Under the pieces are notes generated by a model. That model made no database searches, was not told the origin of the DNA, and was given only the letters and a program-made list of their open reading frames with translations. Shown here in pieces: positions 1 to 5,249 of a stretch of 6,283 nucleotides of DNA. Made by a program: the position numbers and the translations under genes. How positions within the stretch are numbered: the first letter of the stretch is position 1; each line of letters starts with the position of its first letter. The DNA lies in NCBI GenBank assembly GCA_022447165.1, contig JAKVBR010000102.1:1-6283 (forward strand). Reading direction: 5' to 3'. The stretch is from Phycisphaerales bacterium (GTDB lineage: Bacteria; Planctomycetota; Phycisphaerae; Phycisphaerales; SM1A02).

Positions 1-1
1 G

Positions 2-697
2 ATTTCAATGCAAATTGGTGATCAAATGGAACAAATACAAAGCACAATGAAATTATATTCTGAATGCTTTGGCGAAAAGCTTATCTATAAATCCAGTGAA
101 ATAGTTTCAGGCGAAACTGTTGAAACTTTAATTGCAATCGAATGTATAAATGATAAGCAGTTAAATAATTTATTGACAATGATGTTGCCCACTATAGGTG
201 CTGAACCAATTGATTTTTTAGGATATCAAACTTATTACATGGACTTTTCTGACAGTATGCCTTTTATGATGCCTTCTGCAATTGACCTTTCTATGACTAT
301 GGCATCTGCTGGAGGTTATCTTTACATAGGAAACACATCTATGGTTCAACAAGCATTACGATCAGTAGCTAATCCAAAAGAGGAATATGGTGATTTAGCT
401 TCAAATAATGCTGTACTAAATGCTGTATCTAAAGATCTTTCTGGATGGGGGTATGGCCAAGTTGTTAAATCAATGGAAATACAAATGAAACTCGATAATC
501 AAATGAGTGAGGCGATGTTTGATGATATGGAAATATTTGATCCAGAGATGGCTGCTGAATTCAGAAAAGAATATGAGGAAACACAAAAGTCTTCTAAGCA
601 ATTTTTTAATGTTATGAAAAACTTTATGAATTCTATGTCTTGGCAGTTAGATATTGAAGAAGACGGATTTGTTTCAAAAGTTTACATGTCAAATTAA
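2..697 (+). CDS. Hypothetical protein, 3' part only (DUF3352-like?)
   Basis: The frame is open from the first bases of the window (Ile-Ser before the first Met at position 8), with no ribosome binding site in view. This is therefore most likely the C-terminal ~230 residues of a longer protein. No signal peptide, membrane segment or catalytic motif is visible in this part. Around residues 98-118 (counting from the Met at 8) the stretch GGYLYIGNTS followed by VQQALRSV resembles the 'displayed strand, then helix' pattern seen in DUF3352-type secreted proteins; that link is tentative. The protein is acidic in its C-terminal third and unusually rich in methionine (22 of 229 residues). The gene is clearly more AT-rich than its neighbours (about 30-35% G+C in sampled lines). 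It ends convergently with the mlaE-like gene: the two stop codons interlock in TTAA at 694-697. The function is unknown. Confidence 0.75.
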   Translation: MSMQIGDQMEQIQSTMKLYSECFGEKLIYKSSEIVSGETVETLIAIECINDKQLNNLLTMMLPTIGAEPIDFLGYQTYYMDFSDSMPFMMPSAIDLSMTMASAGGYLYIGNTSMVQQALRSVANPKEEYGDLASNNAVLNAVSKDLSGWGYGQVVKSMEIQMKLDNQMSEAMFDDMEIFDPEMAAEFRKEYEETQKSSKQFFNVMKNFMNSMSWQLDIEEDGFVSKVYMSN

Positions 698-1533
698 TTC
701 CAACCTATTTGAAAAAATAGTGCTGTAAAGAGCAAGTCGGCAATGACAATGCTAACAACTGTTTGGACAACTGTATCTGTTGTAGCCTTGCCTACGCCTG
801 CTGCGCCACCGGTCACTTTAAAACCGTTGTAGCATGCTATTGATGCGAGAATAACCCCGAACACAGCTGCTTTCAACAAGCCCGTCAGAAAGTCAGGCAG
901 GGCGACTTGCTGTAACGTGTTCGCTTTGTATAGAGCAAACGGAACTTCAAGAATCTCAACTGACACAATTGCTGCGGTACCAATTGCAACAACGTCGCCA
1001 ATGATGGTAAGCAAAATGAGACTGAGCACTGTTGCAATGACCCTTGGCACTGCTAGAAAGCGAATTGGGTTAAGGGCTTGCGCTTCAAGCGCTTCAATTT
1101 CTTCCCCAACGACCATTGTGCCTAATTCAGCAGCAATCGCTGCTCCAGCAAAACCAGTTAATACGATTGCCGAAATGAGTGGACCTAACTCCCTAAGAAC
1201 CGCAACTCCTACAATGTTTGCAATTTTGTCTGTTTGCCCAAATGTGTCTAATGGTGGTGCCATTTGAAACGCAAGAATTAAACCAATACAACCACAGACA
1301 AGACAAACAATACCCACAGAACGCACACCAATCCTTACAACTTCTGCAACCGTTGCTGCCTTACTGAATCTCACCTGCCTAAGTACTATGGACTTTATCA
1401 GCCAGCAAAACACGTCAAACAGTAACCCCGTCACTCCTCCAACAAACTCAAACACTCTATTCCATAACTCTCCCCAATGTTCAAACAATATGAGGATAAC
1501 ATTATTGGTTGATTGATCCGGTTTATGACTCAA
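694..1533 (-). CDS. mlaE: MlaE/YrbE-family ABC transporter permease
   Basis: This 279-residue inner-membrane permease belongs to the MlaE (YrbE, Pfam MlaE) family. Members pair with an MlaF-type ATPase and MlaD/MCE proteins to move phospholipids between membranes. Visible family signatures are RELGPLISAIVL near residues 114-125, AGAAIAAELGTM near 129-140, the coupling stretch EEIEALEAQALNPIRF near 144-159 followed by PR (163-164), and CYNGFKVTGGAAGVGKATT near 234-252. Hydrophobic spans lie around residues 31-52, 70-92, 108-135, 165-195, 215-236 and 255-277. The length is normal, with a short extra N-terminus. The start is TTG at 1533, which overlaps the upstream STAS gene by 11 nt and has a GAGAG site 7 nt before it; the next in-frame ATG would cut away 90 residues. 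The gene is probably translationally coupled to the STAS gene. No mlaF or mlaD follows, because the next gene is convergent, so its partners must be encoded elsewhere. The family call is strong; the lipid substrate is inferred. Confidence 0.93.
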   Translation of the reverse strand: MSHKPDQSTNNVILILFEHWGELWNRVFEFVGGVTGLLFDVFCWLIKSIVLRQVRFSKAATVAEVVRIGVRSVGIVCLVCGCIGLILAFQMAPPLDTFGQTDKIANIVGVAVLRELGPLISAIVLTGFAGAAIAAELGTMVVGEEIEALEAQALNPIRFLAVPRVIATVLSLILLTIIGDVVAIGTAAIVSVEILEVPFALYKANTLQQVALPDFLTGLLKAAVFGVILASIACYNGFKVTGGAAGVGKATTDTVVQTVVSIVIADLLFTALFFQIGWN

Positions 1534-1867
1534 GGGCTAACTCTCTATTAGGGTATATGTCAAAGATTTGATCGAGTTTGGATAACTGGATTACTGCTTC
1601 AACACTATGAGTCAATGAACAGAGCTTGAGTTCTTTGCCTACGGTTCTTGCAAGTTGCAAACCTTCAATGAGTGTCGCTACACCTGAAGAATCCATGTAT
1701 TTAACATGTGACAGATCAATCAAAATAGATTCGCTATCTGAATCCAAGGACGTTTTTATAACACATCGTAATTGAGTAGATTGACTTAAATCGACATCGC
1801 CCACTGGCGTGATTACTGAAGTTGAGTTTACCAATTCAGTTTCAATCTGTAATTTATTTTCTGACAT
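1523..1867 (-). CDS. STAS-domain protein (SpoIIAA/MlaB-like anti-sigma factor antagonist)
   Basis: This is a 114-residue, single-domain cytoplasmic STAS protein. The strand-helix pattern is typical: TPVGDVDL near residues 20-27, ILIDLSHVKYMDSSG near 48-62, then the helix VATLIEGLQLAR, and KLCSL near 81-85. In SpoIIAA/RsbV proteins the second serine of DSSG is phosphorylated by the RsbW/SpoIIAB kinase; Ser61 occupies that place here. E. coli MlaB is also a STAS protein and binds the MlaFE transporter. I chose ATG at 1867, with AGAAAG 9 nt upstream, because the STAS fold begins just after it. A longer reading from TTG at 1900 adds 11 basic residues with no family support. The gene lies 34 nt behind the ATP-binding protein gene and overlaps the permease start by 11 nt, so it links both. 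It could act as a sigma-factor partner switch, an MlaB-like transporter subunit, or both; the sequence does not decide. Confidence 0.9.
   Translation of the reverse strand: MSENKLQIETELVNSTSVITPVGDVDLSQSTQLRCVIKTSLDSDSESILIDLSHVKYMDSSGVATLIEGLQLARTVGKELKLCSLTHSVEAVIQLSKLDQIFDIYPNRELALES
1541..1545 (-). promoter_or_regulatory. Ribosome binding site for the TTG-started mlaE
   Basis: On the minus strand, GAGAG lies 7 nt before the TTG at 1533, inside the end of the STAS coding region. It supports TTG as the permease start and coupled translation of the two genes. Confidence 0.5.
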
Positions 1868-1901
1868 GTTTTTGTTCTTTCTATATGAGTGTACCAACAA
1901 C

Positions 1902-2318
1902 TCAATCTTGTTTTTGTTTCACGACATCTAACCGCATCCCATTATCCGAATGCGACCAAGTCGCTTCATCCATGATTGTCGTGATCAGATGAACGCCTAA
2001 TCCGCCGGGTCTCAACTCATCTAAATCTCTCGATTGAATAGCGTCTAATGGCACTTTTTCTCCTTCGTCAAGAATCGTCATTTGAACCATTGGTTTGGGG
2101 TCGGCTTTAGAGTTAAACTCGAACTCAATAACCCCATCAGCATTGCCTTTGTATCCATGGCGGTAGATGTTGCAAAGGGCTTCATCTATTGCAAGAGAAA
2201 CCTGGCTCGCATCTTGATCGCTAAAGCCTACATCTTTCGTTGCTGTCAGCACTAGGTTTCGGATCGTTTTAAACCAACTTGGGTTGGCCGGAAATGATAT
2301 TTTGAAATAGGGATTCAT
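1902..2318 (-). CDS. RsbW/SpoIIAB-like ATP-binding protein (anti-sigma/serine kinase)
   Basis: This is a 138-residue, single-domain GHKL ATPase of the HATPase_c_2 group, the family of the anti-sigma factors and serine kinases RsbW, SpoIIAB and RsbT. The N-box is EALCNIYRHGY (residues 46-56, with Glu46 and Asn50 as the expected Mg-ATP residues). The G1 box is DEG at 84-86, and the G2 box is PGGLGVHLI at 104-112. The length matches the family (about 130-150) and no extra domain is present. The start is ATG at 2318; no clear Shine-Dalgarno site precedes it. It is the first gene of the minus-strand operon, 34 nt before the STAS gene, which is its likely phosphorylation substrate. No sigma-factor gene lies in the window. 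By family knowledge, it would bind a sigma factor or another partner and release it when the STAS protein is unphosphorylated; its actual partner is unknown. It is divergent from guaA across 49 nt. Confidence 0.9.
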   Translation of the reverse strand: MNPYFKISFPANPSWFKTIRNLVLTATKDVGFSDQDASQVSLAIDEALCNIYRHGYKGNADGVIEFEFNSKADPKPMVQMTILDEGEKVPLDAIQSRDLDELRPGGLGVHLITTIMDEATWSHSDNGMRLDVVKQKQD

Positions 2319-2367
2319 AAGTAGTCTGAAGAATTGTCATTTTCATGGTAACCTGCTCATCTTTCTC

Positions 2368-2934
2368 ATGAGTGATACACACACCAAAAGTGGACCAGAA
2401 ACTGTCCTCATTATCGACTTTGGCAGCCAATACGCTCAACTCATCGCGAGAAGAGTCCGCGAAGCGGGTGCTTTTAGCTTATTAGTATCCCCCAAAACCC
2501 CCATTGATGAGTTTAGAACACACAATTTAGTCGGCATTATCCTTTCTGGAGGTCCGAGTAGCGTCAATGAAGAAGGGGCTCCAAAATGCTCTGAGGAGAT
2601 ATTCACCCTTGGCGTTCCTGTACTTGGTATTTGCTACGGGATGCAACTTGCCTGCTCATTCCTAGGCGGCAAGGTAGAAGGGGCACATGCCAGAGAATAT
2701 GGCCGGTCATCTCTACAAGTCAAGTCTAATGAAGGACTCTTCAGAGGCATCCCGACTGACACGGCAGTATGGATGAGCCATGGCGACCAAGTAGAAGCAC
2801 TTGATGATTCATTTGAGGTATTAGCAACCACCTCAACCTGCCCAATGGCAGCAGTTGTCCATAAAACAATCCCATTCTACGGAGTCCAGTTTCATCCGGA
2901 AGTAACCCACACTGTTAAGAAACTTCTTGTATGA
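2368..2934 (+). CDS. guaA: GMP synthase, glutamine amidotransferase domain (N-terminal part of split guaA)
   Basis: This is the class I glutaminase half of GMP synthase. It releases ammonia from glutamine for the amination of XMP to GMP, the last step of guanine nucleotide synthesis. The visible signature is VLIIDFGSQY (13-22), SGGPSSV (60-66), the nucleophile elbow GICYGMQL with Cys89, MSHGD (136-140), and the catalytic FHPE with His176 and Glu178. The start is ATG at 2368, giving the usual short N-terminal extension; the ribosome binding site is poor. Everything is canonical through THT (residues 180-182). The frame then continues as VKKLLV and stops at 2932-2934. Intact bacterial GuaA continues here with a short Gly-containing turn and a helix leading into the ATP-pyrophosphatase domain. 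The missing helix is found one frame over from 2912. All glutaminase residues are intact, so the break is recent, artefactual, or tolerated as a separate subunit. Confidence 0.93.
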   Translation: MSDTHTKSGPETVLIIDFGSQYAQLIARRVREAGAFSLLVSPKTPIDEFRTHNLVGIILSGGPSSVNEEGAPKCSEEIFTLGVPVLGICYGMQLACSFLGGKVEGAHAREYGRSSLQVKSNEGLFRGIPTDTAVWMSHGDQVEALDDSFEVLATTSTCPMAAVVHKTIPFYGVQFHPEVTHTVKKLLV

Positions 2935-3928
2935 AATCTGCATGATTAAAGGCACATGGCGCATGTCTGATTTCATGGAACAACAATGCAAACACATACG
3001 AGAAATCGTAGGTGATAAACAAGTTCTTTGCGGATTGAGTGGTGGCGTTGACTCCTCAGTAGTGGCCGCTCTCATCCACAAAGCAATAGGACACCAACTC
3101 GTCTGCGTTTTTGTTGACAACGGACTTCTGAGGAAGAATGAGCGTGATTTTGTAGAAACAACATTCAGAGATCATTTTGATATTGATCTTCGAGTTGTTG
3201 ACGCAATTGATGCATTTTTAACTGAATTAGATGGTGTCACTGAACCACAACTCAAACGCACAAAAATAGGCCATCAGTTTATTGATGTCTTTAAAGATGC
3301 TGCCTCGGATATCGAAATAGAATCGGGCGCTGGATTTGAGTTTCTAGCTCAAGGCACCTTGTATCCTGATGTCATTGAATCAGGTCATGGGTATTCCGGA
3401 GAAGCAGCAAACATCAAACTTCATCACAATGTTGGTGGTTTACCTGATGATTTAGGGTTTGAACTTATTGAGCCACTCAGAGACCTCTTTAAAGACGAAG
3501 TCCGTAAACTTGGCGAAGTCCTCGGTCTTCCTGATGGCATCATTTGGCGCCATCCATTTCCAGGTCCTGGTCTCGCAGTCCGCTGCCTAGGCGAGATAAC
3601 ACATGACAAACTTGAGATTCTTCGCGACTGCGACGAAATCCTTCTTGAAGAAATCGTTGCAGCAAATTTGTATAGACATACAGACCAAGTATTTGCCGTC
3701 CTTCTACCCGTCCAATCTGTAGGTGTCATGGGAGATGGAAGAACATATGAATCAGTTGTCGCAATTAGAGCAGTTGAAACTCAAGATTTTATGACTGCCG
3801 ACTGGGCACGTATTCCATATGATGTTCTCGCTACAGTCAGTAACCGCATGATTAATGAGGTAAGAGGCGTTAATAGAGTGGTTTACGACATTAGTTCTAA
3901 ACCGCCAGCCACCATTGAGTGGGAATAA
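2927..3928 (+). CDS. guaA: GMP synthase, ATP-pyrophosphatase and dimerisation domains (C-terminal part of split guaA)
   Basis: This is the synthetase half of GMP synthase, which adenylates XMP and aminates it with ammonia from the glutaminase. From the TTG at 2927 there are 333 codons. The PP-loop SGGVDSS is at residues 38-44, FVDNGLL follows, then LAQGTLYPDVIES and KLHHNVGGLP of the XMP/ATP site. After these come HPFPGPGL and the C-terminal dimerisation domain, ending in the classical PPATIEWE. Nothing is missing inside the domain. The start is uncertain. The frame overlaps the glutaminase frame by 8 nt and stays homologous to GuaA back to 2912 (LLRNF before the TTG), so the TTG is not a natural boundary. 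ATG at 2963, with AAAGG 10 nt upstream, would give a 321-residue product beginning near where stand-alone archaeal subunits begin. The stop codon directly abuts the stop of the convergent PIN-TRAM gene. Confidence 0.92.
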   Translation: MYEICMIKGTWRMSDFMEQQCKHIREIVGDKQVLCGLSGGVDSSVVAALIHKAIGHQLVCVFVDNGLLRKNERDFVETTFRDHFDIDLRVVDAIDAFLTELDGVTEPQLKRTKIGHQFIDVFKDAASDIEIESGAGFEFLAQGTLYPDVIESGHGYSGEAANIKLHHNVGGLPDDLGFELIEPLRDLFKDEVRKLGEVLGLPDGIIWRHPFPGPGLAVRCLGEITHDKLEILRDCDEILLEEIVAANLYRHTDQVFAVLLPVQSVGVMGDGRTYESVVAIRAVETQDFMTADWARIPYDVLATVSNRMINEVRGVNRVVYDISSKPPATIEWE

Positions 3929-5044
3929 TCATTCATCAATCTCAGCAAAGATCATTCTTCCTGCTGAGGTTTGTAGAGAATTCGTCACTTTGACTGTCAC
4001 GACTTTGCCAACGGCAGTCCCACCATTTTCAACCACGACCATCGTGCCATCCTGCAAGTAACCGACCCCTTGAGCATCTGACTCGCCATGTTTAACGATT
4101 TCAAGTTCCATATGCGCCCCAGGAATTGCCTGAGTTTTAACAGCAGTCGAGAGGTCATTTAGGTTCAGTACAGTAATCCCTTCAATTTGCCCTACTTTTT
4201 GTAAATTTGAATCAGTGGTTAGTACTCGATAACCACTGACTCTTGCGAGTTCGATAAGCGAACGATCTACACTCGTGCCAGTTCCTTCCATTGAATCAAT
4301 TGACACATCCAAATGAGGTGAGTGTTGTAAGTTTGAAAGAATATTGAGGCCTCGTCTGCCCCGAGATCGCTTTAACTTATCTCCAGAATCTGACAACCGA
4401 TGTAATTCATCAATCACAAATTGAGGAATGATGATTGGAGAATCTAAAAATCGTGCTGAGGACAACTTTTCAATCCGTCCATCAATCAAAATAGATGTGT
4501 CTACTAACAAGGGGCGTATCCCGCGGACTTGTCTCGCGAACTCCACATAGGGGAGGACAAGCCGTAAATTATCTTTCGTCGTAAAAACAATACTGATCGA
4601 GAAATAGCAGAGGGTGATGCCTGTCACGAGTTTTAAAAGGGTGAGATATTGCAACGCGGTGTCACCTTTTTTTAATCCCCATGAATCGCCAATCAGATCG
4701 ATAAGGAGACTGACTGCCAACGCTGCAAACAAACCCGCAACGAGACCCATGTAGACGCCTAAAACGGCTGAGAGGCGCTTATTGGGCGTCAGGATGTCAA
4801 TGATGAGCACGATTGCGGCAAACGCGACCGTTGAAATCAGTGGTCCAAGGTGATTCCCAATCACTTCATCTAGGGGTTGATTGACCGCATTGATGCCAGC
4901 AATGAATGGAAGAATTGCAGCAGCAAACATAAAAGCGATGAACAAAAGGCGAATTGTGAGAATCACAAGTCGCTTCGTTGTCTTCTCACGCATTTGTTCC
5001 AGTTCTAACTGTGAGGGTTCTGGATTTCTTTTGTAATCGCTCAT
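3929..5044 (-). CDS. Membrane-anchored PIN-TRAM domain protein (YacL-like)
   Basis: This 371-residue protein has the YacL architecture. Hydrophobic spans lie around residues 25-50, 66-85, 92-117 and 135-155, followed by a PIN nuclease domain (about 177-300) and a C-terminal TRAM domain (about 303-371). The PIN acidic residues are present: Asp182 in VDTSILIDGR, Glu213 in VIDELHRL, Asp260 in SVDRSL and Asp278 in TTDSNL. The basic stretch KRSRGRRGL (225-233) and the TRAM stretches YLQDGTMVVVENG and LQTSAGRMIFA match B. subtilis YacL closely. PIN domains are metal-dependent RNases and TRAM domains bind RNA, so a membrane-bound RNA-processing role is likely, though the substrate is unknown. The start is ATG at 5044 with no clear Shine-Dalgarno site; the next in-frame ATG is 17 codons in. 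The gene is convergent with guaA with no gap, and divergent from the SRP RNA across about 68 nt. Confidence 0.93.
   Translation of the reverse strand: MSDYKRNPEPSQLELEQMREKTTKRLVILTIRLLFIAFMFAAAILPFIAGINAVNQPLDEVIGNHLGPLISTVAFAAIVLIIDILTPNKRLSAVLGVYMGLVAGLFAALAVSLLIDLIGDSWGLKKGDTALQYLTLLKLVTGITLCYFSISIVFTTKDNLRLVLPYVEFARQVRGIRPLLVDTSILIDGRIEKLSSARFLDSPIIIPQFVIDELHRLSDSGDKLKRSRGRRGLNILSNLQHSPHLDVSIDSMEGTGTSVDRSLIELARVSGYRVLTTDSNLQKVGQIEGITVLNLNDLSTAVKTQAIPGAHMELEIVKHGESDAQGVGYLQDGTMVVVENGGTAVGKVVTVKVTNSLQTSAGRMIFAEIDE
3941..3968 (+). terminator. Possible terminator hairpin downstream of guaA
   Basis: Seven base pairs (CTCAGCA at 3941-3947 with TGCTGAG at 3962-3968) are followed, after a two-C bulge, by four more pairs (AAGA/TCTT) and a TCAT loop. 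The hairpin starts 13 nt after the guaA stop and lies inside the 3' end of the convergent PIN-TRAM gene. Only a weak T-rich tail (GTTTGT) follows, so intrinsic termination is uncertain. The same bases encode conserved TRAM residues, so the pairing may be chance. Confidence 0.3.
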
Positions 5045-5095
5045 GAGTTGAAGTGTACACTTACATAGCGTTTTTTTCTATTTGTATGTACAATT

Positions 5096-5101
5096 TGTAA
5101 T
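5096..5101 (+). promoter_or_regulatory. Possible -10 element for the SRP RNA
   Basis: TGTAAT matches the sigma-70 -10 consensus at five of six bases and lies 7-12 nt before the likely 5' end of the SRP RNA. No convincing -35 box is found at 16-18 nt (the region is T-rich, 5071-5077), so the call is weak. A second candidate, TACAAT at 5089-5094, would start transcription further upstream. The same 68-nt gap must also hold the promoter of the divergent PIN-TRAM gene. Confidence 0.3.
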
Positions 5102-5112
5102 GAAAGTGCATT

Positions 5113-5218
5113 GAAGGACGGTCGGCCTCATCGTCGAACGTCCTGCGAACCTGGTCAGGGCCTGACGGCAGCAGCCATAAGTGGTGTCGCTCGGGCTTTG
5201 GGTACCCGGCCGTCCTTC
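5113..5218 (+). ncRNA. ffs: Signal recognition particle RNA, small bacterial (4.5S) type
   Basis: This is the RNA scaffold of the signal recognition particle, which binds Ffh and directs inner-membrane proteins to FtsY and the translocon. The Ffh-binding helix 8 is unmistakable: GAACCTGG leads into TCAGG (5155-5159), a GCC/GGC stem with tetraloop TGAC (5163-5166), then AGCA (5170-5173) and GCC. The outer ends pair closely (GAAGGACGG at 5113-5121 with CCGTCCTTC at 5210-5218), giving a long hairpin of about 106 nt without an Alu domain. Pairing continues weakly outward (TGCA at 5108-5111 with TGCA at 5221-5224), so the mature ends could lie a few bases further out. The tetraloop is of URRC type rather than the GGAA of E. 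coli. It stands 31 nt before dnaX, an order known from B. subtilis (scr-dnaX). Confidence 0.95.
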
Positions 5219-5238
5219 ACTGCATTAAGTTTCTAGCC

Positions 5239-5243
5239 AGGAG
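5239..5243 (+). promoter_or_regulatory. Ribosome binding site deciding the TTG start of dnaX
   Basis: AGGAG is followed by a 6-nt spacer and then TTG at 5250. It is the best Shine-Dalgarno site in the window. It fixes the start, because the encoded N-terminus (Ser-Tyr-Thr-Val-Leu-Ala-Arg) is the classical DnaX beginning and no ATG is available there. Confidence 0.8.
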
Positions 5244-5249
5244 TTTCAA

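Larger units (their letters stand above)
2368..3928 (+). pseudogene. guaA: guaA locus as a whole, interrupted by a frame break near 2911-2914
   Basis: The two frames together form one full-length bacterial GMP synthase. The glutaminase frame is canonical to the Thr codon at 2911-2913, and the second frame is canonical from the Leu codon at 2912. About five residues of the usual linker (pattern x-x-Gly-x-x) are absent. Adding 182 residues, 5 missing, 5 (LLRNF) and 333 gives about 525, the length of E. coli GuaA. A 17-nt loss explains both the missing residues and the frame change. Whether the locus is a pseudogene, a sequencing or assembly variant, or a working two-polypeptide enzyme cannot be decided here. 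Conservation of every other motif argues against old decay. Confidence 0.6.

Noticed and set aside
705..720. Hairpin CTATTT-GAAA-AAATAG just after the first gene
   Set aside because: The stem is six mostly A-T pairs with no T tract on either strand, and it lies in codons for the conserved-looking MlaE C-terminus. It is unlikely to terminate transcription.
917..1267. 116-codon open frame on the + strand
   Set aside because: It is the antisense shadow of the MlaE-family gene, with a Ser/Ala/Thr/Ile-rich translation, no ribosome binding site and no family motif.
1868..1900. Upstream TTG start for the STAS protein, adding 11 residues
   Set aside because: The added residues are basic and outside the STAS fold, and ATG at 1867 has its own AGAAAG site and the usual N-terminus.
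2269..2346. 25-codon minus-strand frame starting at an ATG upstream of the RsbW-like gene
   Set aside because: It overlaps the real start out of frame, has no recognisable sequence, and the RsbW-like N-terminus from 2318 is already complete.
2334..2362. TTGTCA as a -35 box for guaA
   Set aside because: No acceptable -10 element occurs at 16-18 nt, and transcription would start at the start codon itself.
3424..3729. 101-codon open frame on the - strand within guaA
   Set aside because: It is an Arg/Ser-rich shadow antisense to the conserved ATP-pyrophosphatase domain.
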